Shown one piece after another: positions 26,459 through 34,968 of a DNA stretch of 64,000 bases (positions are counted from its first letter, which is position 1; every line of letters starts with the position of its first letter). Under the pieces are notes generated by a model that was given only the letters and a program-made list of their open reading frames with translations, made no database searches and had not been told where the DNA came from. A program made the translations under genes and the position numbers. The DNA is from Casimicrobiaceae bacterium (GTDB lineage Bacteria; Pseudomonadota; Gammaproteobacteria; Burkholderiales; Casimicrobiaceae): the NCBI GenBank assembly GCA_026646885.1, contig JAPKHK010000001.1, positions 664,501-728,500 on the forward strand, in the 5' to 3' direction.

Positions 26459-26935
26459 CTACTTCCGGGGGTTCGCCCCGCAAAAAGCAAACAGATGCGG
26501 CAAGAGTTCCCTTTCCCCGGCACCCGTTAGTTCCAGTACTCGCCCTTCACATTCTTGCAACCATCCGGCTGCGAGCAAATGCTGCAAAATCTCCTCACCC
26601 AGTTGCCCTGCCAAGTGCGCTCTGCGCTCCGAGCCATCGCAACAGACAAATGCATAGCGGCGCCGCGGGCGCGCCGAGACAGGATGGAATCCGAGGCGGC
26701 CGAGCCATTCTCTCCCAGCCTCGGTCAGATGCAATTCCTGCTGTGACTGCCGCAACCCCCGCGCACCGTCCAGGGCGGCGAAGAGCTCCACGCCGAGGAT
26801 GCCTGCCAGATGGCCGTAGCAGCGTCGCGCAAAGCGCAAGCGCTGGCGATCCGGACACGCCCACAGCGCCTCATGCCGCGCTTGCGATAACCCGCGCGAC
26901 GGCTCGCTCGTTGGTCGTCGCGGCATAGACATCAA
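26459..26935 (-). CDS. ArsR-like protein lacking the DNA-binding domain
   Basis: 158 residues resembling only the C-terminal part of a two-part ArsR-family regulator: RLRFARRCYGHLAGILGVEL and, repeated later, the ERRAHLAGQLGEEIL block with LT-x-AG turns after each. The winged-helix DNA-binding half that normally precedes this is absent, and the space upstream is occupied by the divergent arsC gene only four bases away. It may be a degraded regulator, or a domain that now acts without binding DNA. Similarity to the ArsR C-terminal region is from memory and moderately sure. Confidence 0.55.
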   Translation of the reverse strand: MMSMPRRPTSEPSRGLSQARHEALWACPDRQRLRFARRCYGHLAGILGVELFAALDGARGLRQSQQELHLTEAGREWLGRLGFHPVSARPRRRYAFVCCDGSERRAHLAGQLGEEILQHLLAAGWLQECEGRVLELTGAGERELLPHLFAFCGANPRK

Positions 26936-26983
26936 GCCATGCTACGCTTGATCGGTTGTCGCCTCCCCAGATTGCGAGGTCGA

Positions 26984-27397
26984 ATGCCTGCCGAAAAAAC
27001 CGTTCTGGTGCTCTGCACCGGCAACTCCTGCCGCTCGCAAATGGCCGAGGCGATATTGAACCACGAATTCAGCGGCAAGGTGCGCGCGCTCTCCGCAGGC
27101 ACCCGCCCACAAGAGCGCGTTTCCCCAGGGGCCATCGAAGCCCTGCGCCTGGCGGGGCTGCCCACCGAGGGACTCTATCCCAAGGATATAGACGCCGTGC
27201 GCCAGGAGCCCATCGATCTCGTGGTCACGGTTTGCGACAACGCGCGCGAAACCTGCCCGGTCTTGCCACGGCGGATGCCGGCGCTGCACTTGCCTTTCCA
27301 CGACCATCATGGGGAGCCGCTCGCAAGCTTCGTTGCCGTGCGCGAGGACTTGCGCGCCCGGCTCGTGCCGGCGGTGCGCGAGGCGCTGGGTTTTTGA
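26984..27397 (+). CDS. arsC: thioredoxin-type arsenate reductase
   Basis: Reduces arsenate to arsenite using a low-molecular-weight tyrosine-phosphatase fold. The 137-residue protein has the P-loop CTGNSCR at residues 11-17 with nucleophile Cys11, and the redox pair Cys84 and Cys91 in VTVCDNARETCP, matching the three-cysteine mechanism of the pI258 ArsC family. I chose ATG 26984 because the family sequence begins there; the frame is open to ATG 26939. No arsenite efflux pump (arsB/acr3) lies nearby, so arsenite export would need a gene elsewhere. The truncated ArsR-like gene is divergent and adjacent. Confidence 0.85.
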   Translation: MPAEKTVLVLCTGNSCRSQMAEAILNHEFSGKVRALSAGTRPQERVSPGAIEALRLAGLPTEGLYPKDIDAVRQEPIDLVVTVCDNARETCPVLPRRMPALHLPFHDHHGEPLASFVAVREDLRARLVPAVREALGF

Positions 27398-27716
27398 ACC
27401 CGGCGTTGCCTGCGTTCATTTCATCCAGCGCGGGAGTCCATTCGAGATAAGCCCATTCGAGCGCTGCCTCTCTGCCAGGCAGCATCGCCGAAATTTTGCT
27501 GGGGCAAGCCCACCCGATCCCATTCCGGTTCCGGGAGGCATGGAAGTCGCACAGGTGAACCTCAGGCGGGTTTGCTGATCCGGGTCATGATCATCCCCAT
27601 GCCGATGCGCGTCGATCTGGGCGCGCTGGGCGAACTCCGCCGCCGCTGAACCCTGGGGAACCCTCGCGCGGTTATAATTCCGCCCATTCGACCCGGGGCA
27701 CCTGTCGCATTCAAGC
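27398..27716. other. intergenic stretch, no gene recognised
   Basis: 319 bases between arsC and the SDR gene. I see no coding frame with family similarity. A TATAAT at 27673-27678, about 40 bases before the SDR start, may be its -10, but no good -35 sits at the right distance. The rest holds nothing I can name. Confidence 0.5.
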
Positions 27717-28499
27717 ATGGTCTCATCCGCCGTTGCCACTCTTGCCGAGCGCATCGTTCTGGTCACTGGAGCGGGACAGGGTTTAGGCAAGGCGCTGGCA
27801 AGCGGCTTCGCGGCCGCGGGCGCCACGGTGATCTTGCATGGGCGCCACGCGCGCAAACTTGAGAAGTCCTACGACGCGCTGGTGGCGCAGGGCTACCCTG
27901 AGCCGGCAATATTCCCGCTCGACTTTGCCCGGGCAACGGACGCGGATCTCCAGGGCATGGCGGACGCGATCCGCGCGCAGTTCGGACGTCTCGATCACCT
28001 GGTGCACTGCGCGGTCGAACTCGGTACCCTGGGCCCGTTTTACCAGCAGAATCTCGCCCAGTGGCAGGAAGTGCTAGGGGTCAACCTCAGCGTGCCGGCG
28101 GCACTCACCCGGGCGACGGTCGAACTGCTCAAGGCTTCGGGACACGGCCGGGTGATCTTCACACTCGCCGATCGGGGTCTTGATCCGAAAGCCTATTGGG
28201 GGGCTTATGCCGCTGCCAAAGCGGGGCTTGTTGCATTGGTGAAGGTCTTGTCAGACGAATGGGAAAATGAATCCGCGCTGCGCGCTTATGGCGTAGTGCC
28301 AGGTCCCATGCGTTCCCCGCTGCGCCTCAAGACCCATCCGGGGAGCCACCTGGCGGCACAGGTTCAAGCGGCGGATCTGGTCCCCTTGTACCTCGAACTC
28401 TTGACACAAGAGCCCGCGCCGCCCGGCGGCATCATCCTCGCCCCGGAATGGTTGAAGGGGCATCCGCCACAGGTGTTGGTCGAGGGTGCCGCAACCTGA
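27717..28499 (+). CDS. YciK-like short-chain dehydrogenase/reductase
   Basis: 260-residue SDR protein of the YciK type. The NAD(P) motif TGAGQGLG is at residues 17-24, the structural asparagine is in GVNLSVPA, and the active-site Tyr-x3-Lys is in WGAYAAAK. The residue 13 places before that tyrosine, where the catalytic serine is expected, is alanine within FTLADRG, so oxidoreductase activity may be lost or altered. The substrate is unknown in this family. The 3' end overlaps the convergent YgfX-like gene by 68 bases. Confidence 0.85.
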   Translation: MVSSAVATLAERIVLVTGAGQGLGKALASGFAAAGATVILHGRHARKLEKSYDALVAQGYPEPAIFPLDFARATDADLQGMADAIRAQFGRLDHLVHCAVELGTLGPFYQQNLAQWQEVLGVNLSVPAALTRATVELLKASGHGRVIFTLADRGLDPKAYWGAYAAAKAGLVALVKVLSDEWENESALRAYGVVPGPMRSPLRLKTHPGSHLAAQVQAADLVPLYLELLTQEPAPPGGIILAPEWLKGHPPQVLVEGAAT

Positions 28500-28908
28500 T
28501 GCGCAAGACGCGCAGATCGTCAGCGGAGCACATATCCGCGAGCAACAACAGACGGCGTGACCAGCGCTCACGCCCCAAGCGATAGTGCAGGACAACCAGC
28601 CAAGGAAGAACGACGCTGCCCGGCAGCACGTGCCCGGACATCGTTCGACCGATGCGGTCCACGAGGCGCAGCTTGCCGCCGGCGCCCAGCTCCAACTGGA
28701 CGACCGCGGCACGCTCACGCAACAGCGCGTCGGCGTAGATTCTCCATACCGCATGCGCGGCAAGGAGCACCATCAAGCCGGCGCGAATCGCCGTGGGCAG
28801 CGGCAGATAGAGCACCGCAGCGCCGCTCACGCCATGGACTAGCAACAAGGCCAGGCTCAGTAAGCGCGAAGGAGCGCGCTTGATACGCAGTGGCGCTTCG
28901 CGTCGCAT
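28432..28908 (-). CDS. YgfX-like two-TM membrane protein
   Basis: 158 residues with two adjacent hydrophobic segments (about 15-34 and 42-56), then a cytoplasmic domain with VLPGSVVLPWLVVLHYRLG and a C-terminal LLLADMCSADDLRVLRIRLRH pattern. This layout fits the YgfX/CptA family, whose E. coli member is reported to affect cytoskeletal proteins and succinate dehydrogenase assembly. Its usual partner YgfY/SdhE is not visible nearby. It lies 38 bases after ppsA on the same strand and could be read with it. Family assignment is by pattern only. Confidence 0.6.
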   Translation of the reverse strand: MRREAPLRIKRAPSRLLSLALLLVHGVSGAAVLYLPLPTAIRAGLMVLLAAHAVWRIYADALLRERAAVVQLELGAGGKLRLVDRIGRTMSGHVLPGSVVLPWLVVLHYRLGRERWSRRLLLLADMCSADDLRVLRIRLRHPRPTPVADAPSTIPGRG

Positions 28909-28946
28909 CGCTCACCCCGCCCCTGCCAACAATTGCGATCCCGGGT

Positions 28947-31340
28947 TCATTGCGCGGCGCGACCTCGCTTGGCGAGCCGCAACCAGGTGTCGGCCACGGT
29001 GTCGGGATTGAGGGAGATGCTCTCGATCCCTATATCGACCAGCCACTCCGCCAGATCGGGGTGATCGGAGGGGCCTTGGCCGCAGATGCCGATGTACTTG
29101 CCGGCTTTGTTGCAGGCAGCGATTGCCATGCCTAGCATGGTCTTGACGGCTTCGTCGCGTTCATCGAAGGTGCTGGCGATCGGCCCGCCGGAGTCGCGGT
29201 CCACACCCAGGGTCAATTGCGTCATGTCGTTCGAGCCGATGCTCATGCCGTCGAAGTGCTCCAGAAAACGCTCGGCCAGCAGCGCGTTGGAGGGGATTTC
29301 GCACATCATTATCACGCGCAGCCCGTTGTCGCCACGCCGCAGGCCGTTAGCCGCAAGCAATTCCACCACCCTGGCGCCTTCGGTAACGGTGCGCACGAAC
29401 GGGATCATCACTTCGACGTTGGTGAGCCCCATCGCGTCGCGCACGCGCTTGACCGCCTGGCATTCGAGCTGAAAGCAGTCATAGAAGCTCTCGGCAATGT
29501 AGCGGGACGCGCCCCGGAAACCGAGCATGGGGTTTTCCTCGTGCGGCTCGTAGCGCTCGCCGCCAAGCAAATTGGCGTATTCGTTCGATTTGAAGTCGGA
29601 CAGTCGCACGATCACCTTCTTGGGCCAGAACGCGGCAGCGATGGTGGCGATGCCCTCGGCCAGGCGCGCGACGTAGAACTCGACTGGCGAGCCATAGGCG
29701 GCAACCCGATCGGCAACCTTCGCCTTGAGTCCGACTGGCAACTGGTCGAACTCCAAGAGCGCTTTGGGGTGGACACCGATGGTGTTGTTGATGATCATCT
29801 CCAGGCGCGCGAGGCCGACCCCTTCATTGGGCAGAGCGCGGAATTCGAAGGCGAGTTCGGGACTGGCAACGTTCATCATCAGCTTCACGGGCGCCACAGG
29901 CATGTTGCCCAAATGGGTTTCGGTCACCTCGACCTTCAGCCTGCCTTCATAAACGTTGCCGGTGTCGCCTTCGCAACAGGCGACGGTCACGTCCTGGCCG
30001 TCATGCAACTTCGCGGTCGCGTCGCCGCAGCCCACCACGGCCGGAATACCCAGCTCTCGGGCGATGATGGCGGCATGGCAGGTACGGCCGCCGCGGTTGG
30101 TGACGATGGCCGCAGCGCGTTTCATGACCGGCTCCCAGTCGGGATCGGTCATGTCGGTGACGAGCACGTCACCCGCTTTCACGCGGTCCATCTGGCTGGC
30201 GCTCTTGACCAGCCGAACGGTGCCTTGCCCCACCTTCTGGCCGATCGCCCTCCCACTGGCGAGAATCTGGGAGCGCTCCAGCAGCTTGTAGCGCTTCATC
30301 GCACCATGCGCGTCGCCCTGCGATTTCACCGTCTCCGGTCGCGCCTGAAGGATATAGAGCCTGCCATCCGCGCCGTCGCGACCCCACTCGATGTCCATGG
30401 GACGTCCATAGTGTTTTTCGATGGTGACCGCATAGCTGGCCAGTTCCTCGACTTCAGCGTCGCTGATCGAGTACTGCCGCCGCTCGGCCTCCGGTACATC
30501 AAGCGTCTTCACCGAGCGCCCCGCCGCCCGGGCATCGGTGAACACCATCTTGATCGCCTTCTCGCCGAGGCCCCGGCGCAATATGGCGGGGCGCTTGGCG
30601 GCGAGATTGGGCTTGTAGACGTAGAACTCGTCCGGGTTGACCGCACCCTGAACGATGGTCTCGCCCAGGCCGTAGGACGCGGTGATGAAAACGACCTGAT
30701 CGAAGCCAGATTCGGTATCGAGGGAAAACATCACCCCGCTGGCGCCCAGGTCGCTACGGACCATTCGCTGCACGCCCGCCGACAAGGCCACGTCGCCATG
30801 GGCAAAGCCCTTGTGAACACGGTAGGCGATCGCCCGATCATTGTAGAGGGAGGCAAATACCTCACGTATAGCGTGAATTACGTTCTCTAACCCATTAATA
30901 TTTAGAAATGTCTCTTGCTGGCCAGCGAAGGAGGCATCGGGTAGGTCCTCGGCCGTCGCCGAGGAACGCACGGCCAGGGAGAGATCTCCCCCGCCCTCCT
31001 CGGCCAGGCGAGCATGAGCAACCTCGATCGCCCTCTGCAGCGCGGGCTGCAAAGGCGCCTCGGCCACCCAGCCGCGAATCTGCGCGCCAGCCTCGGCCAG
31101 CGCCTCGACGTCATCCACATCCAGCGTCGCGAGGCGCTGGCTTATGCGTTCAGTGAGCTGGTTGTGCGCCAGAAACTCTCGGTAGGCGTGCGCGGTGGTG
31201 GCAAAGCCGCCCGGAACACGCACACCGAGGTGGGCCAGCTGGCTGATCATCTCGCCCAGGGAGGCGTTCTTGCCGCCGACCGACTCGACGTCGGACATGC
31301 GGAGGTCCTGAAACCAGGTCACGTAGGCAGGAGTACTCAT
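28947..31340 (-). CDS. ppsA: phosphoenolpyruvate synthase
   Basis: Makes PEP from pyruvate and ATP (giving AMP and phosphate), the entry to gluconeogenesis. It has 797 residues, the normal length. The N-terminal ATP-binding domain ([27 protein letters not shown]) is followed by the mobile phosphohistidine domain with GGRTCHAA, whose histidine carries the phosphate and whose preceding threonine is the PpsR target in this family. The C-terminal barrel has [16 protein letters not shown] and CGQGPSDHP. An internal patch at 30855-30908 uses strikingly AT-rich codons. The XRE-type gene lies 182 bases upstream. Confidence 0.97.
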   Translation of the reverse strand: MSTPAYVTWFQDLRMSDVESVGGKNASLGEMISQLAHLGVRVPGGFATTAHAYREFLAHNQLTERISQRLATLDVDDVEALAEAGAQIRGWVAEAPLQPALQRAIEVAHARLAEEGGGDLSLAVRSSATAEDLPDASFAGQQETFLNINGLENVIHAIREVFASLYNDRAIAYRVHKGFAHGDVALSAGVQRMVRSDLGASGVMFSLDTESGFDQVVFITASYGLGETIVQGAVNPDEFYVYKPNLAAKRPAILRRGLGEKAIKMVFTDARAAGRSVKTLDVPEAERRQYSISDAEVEELASYAVTIEKHYGRPMDIEWGRDGADGRLYILQARPETVKSQGDAHGAMKRYKLLERSQILASGRAIGQKVGQGTVRLVKSASQMDRVKAGDVLVTDMTDPDWEPVMKRAAAIVTNRGGRTCHAAIIARELGIPAVVGCGDATAKLHDGQDVTVACCEGDTGNVYEGRLKVEVTETHLGNMPVAPVKLMMNVASPELAFEFRALPNEGVGLARLEMIINNTIGVHPKALLEFDQLPVGLKAKVADRVAAYGSPVEFYVARLAEGIATIAAAFWPKKVIVRLSDFKSNEYANLLGGERYEPHEENPMLGFRGASRYIAESFYDCFQLECQAVKRVRDAMGLTNVEVMIPFVRTVTEGARVVELLAANGLRRGDNGLRVIMMCEIPSNALLAERFLEHFDGMSIGSNDMTQLTLGVDRDSGGPIASTFDERDEAVKTMLGMAIAACNKAGKYIGICGQGPSDHPDLAEWLVDIGIESISLNPDTVADTWLRLAKRGRAAQ

Positions 31341-31405
31341 CGGGATTCAAAGAGATTGGGGGTGGACGTCCGAGCGCCGGCGCCTTCGCGCCGCGCAAGG
31401 TCGTC

Positions 31406-31435
31406 ATTTTAACCTGGCCAGAGGGGCCGGAGAAA
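31406..31435 (-). promoter_or_regulatory. candidate ppsA promoter
   Basis: A TAAAAT hexamer on the minus strand (31411-31406) has TTTCTC (31435-31430) 18 bases upstream. The leader to ATG 31340 contains the ten-base palindrome GCGCCGGCGC at 31374-31383. The -10 is plausible and the -35 weak. Confidence 0.35.
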
Positions 31436-31522
31436 TGGTTTATTGCGCCGCAACAGAGGCGCTGGCCTGGCGGTCGGCCGCACCGCAGCTTTGCGTCTAG
31501 TGGCGCGCCCGCGGATGAATGC

Positions 31523-31858
31523 TCAGACGGTCGGTTGCTCGTCGGGCGCCTTTTCCGGACGCTCCCGCGACCGGACGGCCTTGCGCAGACTCTTGTAAAG
31601 ATCGGGATGATGAGACTTCAGGTAGCTGATGACCTCGAAGTCTTCACGTTTCACTTGGGAAAGATCGATCTGCTCGACGTGAACCAGCCGCAGCAACTCA
31701 CGCACCGGCTTGGGCATGTCTCGACCGCTTTCGTAGCGGGAGCCGCCGCTTTGCGTGACACCGATCTTGGTCCAGAACTGTTCTTGGTTCAGGCCCAAGC
31801 GGCGCCGTATTTCGCGCGGGTTGAGAATTTTGTCGAAAACCTTCACGAAAACCCCCAA
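31523..31858 (-). CDS. XRE-type helix-turn-helix regulator
   Basis: 111 residues with an N-terminal helix-turn-helix, LNPREIRRRLGLNQEQFWTK then VTQSGGSRYESG, which fits the XRE/HigA pattern of recognition followed by an ExGR-type turn. The C-terminal half is charged, with HHPDLYKSLRKAV, and has no known domain. No toxin-like partner gene is adjacent, so an antitoxin role is unsupported. It lies upstream of ppsA in the same direction and could be cotranscribed with it or regulate it. Confidence 0.75.
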   Translation of the reverse strand: MGVFVKVFDKILNPREIRRRLGLNQEQFWTKIGVTQSGGSRYESGRDMPKPVRELLRLVHVEQIDLSQVKREDFEVISYLKSHHPDLYKSLRKAVRSRERPEKAPDEQPTV

Positions 31859-32068
31859 TCAATAAGTTGCCGCCACCTCCACCCGGTCTAACTCCGGAAA
31901 GCCGGATTCTGCCGGTTTTATGCAGGAGTAATTCTTCCGTACCAGAGCCAATCTGGCAAGTGGCTTTGCGCAACTTCCCCGAAAAGAGGAGTTTCCCGAC
32001 GCCGTCAGGGTGTGCACGGGTGCCCCTGCCACGGGCATCTGGTAGGATGTTGGCAAACGGACACACCT

Positions 32069-32932
32069 ATGCTGCGCTACGACCTGCATTCCCATTCCAC
32101 CCACTCCGATGGGCTTTTGACCCCTACCGCTCTGGTAAAAAGGGCGGCTGCCCGCAGGGTCGATGTCCTGGCTCTGACCGATCACGACGAAATCAGCGGC
32201 TTGGCGGAAGCGGGCGACGTCGCGCAGGCGGTAGGCATCGACTTCGTTACCGGCACGGAGCTTTCGGTGAGCTGGCGGGACATCACCATCCATGTGGTCG
32301 GATTGGCCATCGACCCCGCCAATCAGGCTCTGCAAGAGGGACTCAAGGCCATCCGCGACGGCCGAAGCACCCGAGGCCAACGGATCGGCGATGCGCTCGC
32401 CGCCGCTGGAATCCCCGGCGCCTTTGCCGGCGCGATGCGCTATGTGACGAGTGAAAACCTCATTTCGCGGACACATTTCGCCCGCTTCCTGGTCGATGCC
32501 GGGTATGTGAGCGACGTACGCGAAGTCTTCAAGTGCTATCTGACACCCGGAAAGCCGGGCTATGTCGGCCATGAATGGGCGAGCTTGCCGCAGGCCATCG
32601 CCTGGATCCATGGCGCAAAGGGCGTGGCGGTGCTGGCGCACCCGGGCCGCTATCCCATCAGTGCTCCACGGATGCGCGAACTCCTGAGCGAATTTAGCCA
32701 AGCGGGCGGGGACGGGATCGAGGTTCTCACCTCCAGCCATACGCCCGAACAATACGTCGAGTACGCCACTCTCGCACGACGCTACGGCCTGCGCGCCTCA
32801 GTCGGCTCGGATTACCACGGACCCGGCGAGTCCTGGATGGACCTGGGTGACCTGCCACCCTTGCCCGGCGGCCTCACCCCGATCTGGCAGGACTGGCCCC
32901 GCCGCCGTGAACCCGTGGCGAGTACGGCCTAA
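32069..32932 (+). CDS. PHP-domain phosphoesterase (RNase AM/TrpH-like)
   Basis: 287-residue PHP-family metal hydrolase resembling YciV/RNase AM and 3',5'-nucleotide bisphosphate phosphatases. The first metal block DLHSHSTHSDG is at residues 5-15, followed by ALTDHDEI, TGTELS, the LAHPGRYP block and the C-terminal GSDYHGPGE ligand pair. I chose ATG 32069, where the PHP motif begins shortly after; an upstream ATG at 32012 adds unrelated residues. The stop codon shares one base with the ppsR start (TAATG), so the two are coupled. Confidence 0.88.
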   Translation: MLRYDLHSHSTHSDGLLTPTALVKRAAARRVDVLALTDHDEISGLAEAGDVAQAVGIDFVTGTELSVSWRDITIHVVGLAIDPANQALQEGLKAIRDGRSTRGQRIGDALAAAGIPGAFAGAMRYVTSENLISRTHFARFLVDAGYVSDVREVFKCYLTPGKPGYVGHEWASLPQAIAWIHGAKGVAVLAHPGRYPISAPRMRELLSEFSQAGGDGIEVLTSSHTPEQYVEYATLARRYGLRASVGSDYHGPGESWMDLGDLPPLPGGLTPIWQDWPRRREPVASTA

Positions 32933-33756
32933 TGCCCAGCCGGCGCACGGTATTCTTCGTTTCCGACCGCACCGGCATCACTGCGGAGATGCTGGGCAAT
33001 AGCCTGCTGTCTCAGTTCGAGGGCTTCGCTTTCCAGCGTCACAACTTGCCTTTCGTGGACAGCATGGCCAAGTTGGAAGAAGCCATTGCGCGCATCGAAG
33101 CTCAAGCGAGCGAAGAAGGCCGGCGGCCGATCGTATTCAGCTCCCTGGTCGATACCGCCATGAGCGCGCGTCTGGCACAGGCCCCGGCCCTGTTCTTGGA
33201 CTTCTTCCAGGTGTTCATCGCCCCCCTGGAGGCAGAGCTTGCCGCCAAGTCCTCGCACGCGGCGGGCAAATCCCATGGCGTGGCCGACCCACGGCAGTAT
33301 TTCGCGCGCATGGAAGCTATCAATTTCTCGCTCGAACACGACGACGGCGCGTCCACCCGAGGACTGGCCAAGGCGCAGGTCATCCTGGTCGGCGTGTCAC
33401 GCTGCGGGAAAACTCCGACCTGCCTCTATCTGGCGATGCAGTTCGGGATACGCGCCGCCAATTTTCCCTTGACCCCGGACGATTTCGAAGAGCGCAAGCT
33501 GCCGGACTCCCTTCTACCCCATCGCGACCGTCTCTTCGGCCTAACCATTGCAGCCGAGCGCCTGCATCGCATCCGCAGCGAGCGCCGTCCCGACAGCAAA
33601 TACGCGACGCTGGCCAATTGCCAGCACGAGCTGCGGGAAGCCGATGCGCTGATGCGCCGGGAAGGTATCTCGGTGCTCGACACCACGAGCCGATCGATCG
33701 AGGAACTTGCGACCACCATCTTGCAGCAAGCAAGGGTGGAGCGGCACATCTACTAG
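32932..33756 (+). CDS. ppsR: PEP synthase regulatory kinase/pyrophosphorylase
   Basis: Bifunctional regulator (DUF299 family) that inactivates PEP synthase by ADP-dependent phosphorylation of the threonine beside its catalytic histidine and reactivates it by phosphate-dependent removal. The 274-residue protein begins with the family signature VFFVSDRTGITAEMLG, has the P-loop GVSRCGKTPT in the middle and the C-terminal DTTSRSIEELA block. It lies about 1.6 kb from its substrate gene ppsA and is transcribed in the opposite direction, with the XRE and PHP genes between them. Confidence 0.96.
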   Translation: MPSRRTVFFVSDRTGITAEMLGNSLLSQFEGFAFQRHNLPFVDSMAKLEEAIARIEAQASEEGRRPIVFSSLVDTAMSARLAQAPALFLDFFQVFIAPLEAELAAKSSHAAGKSHGVADPRQYFARMEAINFSLEHDDGASTRGLAKAQVILVGVSRCGKTPTCLYLAMQFGIRAANFPLTPDDFEERKLPDSLLPHRDRLFGLTIAAERLHRIRSERRPDSKYATLANCQHELREADALMRREGISVLDTTSRSIEELATTILQQARVERHIY

Positions 33757-33773
33757 GGTCGCGGAGGCGAAGC

Positions 33774-34940
33774 TCAGCTCGCCGGAGCCGGCTCCCGGCC
33801 AGCCAGAAGAAATTCGATCAGCTCATGAACGCTGCGGATGGCCGAACCGAAAGGCAGAGAATCGGCGCCGCGGAAGAACAGGCCCTTGGCAACCTCACCG
33901 CGCAGCGCCGCCGCCAGTTGGTTGTCGATACAGAACTGACCGATCTTGGCCAAGCCGTCACGCCAACCGCATACGGACAAACACTGCAGCCCGGCTACAC
34001 AGCGTTTGAGGTCGGCGCGCGCGCGCGATTGCAACCAAGCCTCGCTCTTGAGATAGCTCGTAAGCCAAGGCGTGAGCACGCCCCGCGCCGGCAACCCGGC
34101 AACGCTCATGAAAGTGACGATGTCTTCCTTCTTGGCCTCGGCCAGGACCTTCTTGAAATTGGGATGGGCGTCACCTTCCTGCGTCACCGCAAAAGCGGTG
34201 CCCACTTGCACCGCGCTCGCGCCCAACCTGATGAGATCTTTGACTTTCTCGTGGCTGTTCACTCCGCCCGCCGCAATCAGGGGGATACGTTCCCTATCGA
34301 TACCCAATTCGGCGAGAACCTTCTGCACTTCGGGTAGGACGACTTCGAATTCGAAACGGGCATCGCCGATCTCCGACGCCCTCGCGGCCCCCAGATGCCC
34401 GCCCGCATGCGCGGGGTGCTCGATGACGATCGCATCGGGAAGGCGATTCTTGCGCATCCACTTACGCAGAACGATGCTCACGCCGCGCGCGTCCGACAAT
34501 ATTGGAACCAATGCCACCTCGGGGAAATCGGCCGTCAACTCCGGCAACTCGAGCGGCAGTCCCGCCCCCATCACGATCGCCTGGGCGCCGCTTTCGCAGG
34601 ATTGACGCACATGATCGGCATAGGCCGACACGGCTTTCATCACATTCACGGCCACGACACCATTGCCTTGGGCAATGTCCAGGGCCGCACGAACCTCACG
34701 ATCGAGGGCGACCAAATTGAGGCGATCGAGCGTGGCCCGCTCCCGACTCTTGCCGGCTTCGGCCAGCAAATCCGGATGGTGATGGCGCAGGTCGACGCTG
34801 GCGATGGTGCCCACCGCCCCCTCCTTGGCCACTGCCCCGGCCAACCGGTGCGCGGAGATGCCCACACCCATTCCACCCTGTACGATAGGCAAAAGGCTGC
34901 GATTCTTCAGCTGCAGAAATGGAAAGGGGATGGCGAGCAT
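33774..34940 (-). CDS. nitronate monooxygenase-like flavoprotein
   Basis: 388-residue FMN-dependent TIM-barrel protein of the nitronate monooxygenase/2-nitropropane dioxygenase family, which oxidises alkyl nitronates; close homologues also include enoyl-ACP-reductase-like proteins, so the substrate is uncertain. Visible features are IVQGGMGVGIS near the start, VMGAGLPLELPEL, the HPAHAGGHLGA block with the active-site histidine, and AAGGVNSHEKV with LGASAVQVGTAF for FMN phosphate binding. ATG 34940 is chosen because it leaves a 28-base gap after the CRP-type gene; ATG 34985 would overlap that gene. Confidence 0.82.
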   Translation of the reverse strand: MLAIPFPFLQLKNRSLLPIVQGGMGVGISAHRLAGAVAKEGAVGTIASVDLRHHHPDLLAEAGKSRERATLDRLNLVALDREVRAALDIAQGNGVVAVNVMKAVSAYADHVRQSCESGAQAIVMGAGLPLELPELTADFPEVALVPILSDARGVSIVLRKWMRKNRLPDAIVIEHPAHAGGHLGAARASEIGDARFEFEVVLPEVQKVLAELGIDRERIPLIAAGGVNSHEKVKDLIRLGASAVQVGTAFAVTQEGDAHPNFKKVLAEAKKEDIVTFMSVAGLPARGVLTPWLTSYLKSEAWLQSRARADLKRCVAGLQCLSVCGWRDGLAKIGQFCIDNQLAAALRGEVAKGLFFRGADSLPFGSAIRSVHELIEFLLAGREPAPAS

Positions 34941-34968
34941 GATCGATCCGTTCGGGAAAGGATGAGAG

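Noticed and set aside
27587-27649. Twenty-codon open frame starting ATG ATC ATC CCC in the gap after arsC
   Set aside because: Too short and without a ribosome site or homologue I can name.
29217-30890. Long open frame (557 codons) antisense to ppsA
   Set aside because: No motifs; it ends in the AT-rich patch only because that patch supplies a stop codon.
31523-31858. XRE gene as the antitoxin of a toxin-antitoxin pair
   Set aside because: No toxin-size partner gene sits on either side; ppsA and the PHP gene are its neighbours.
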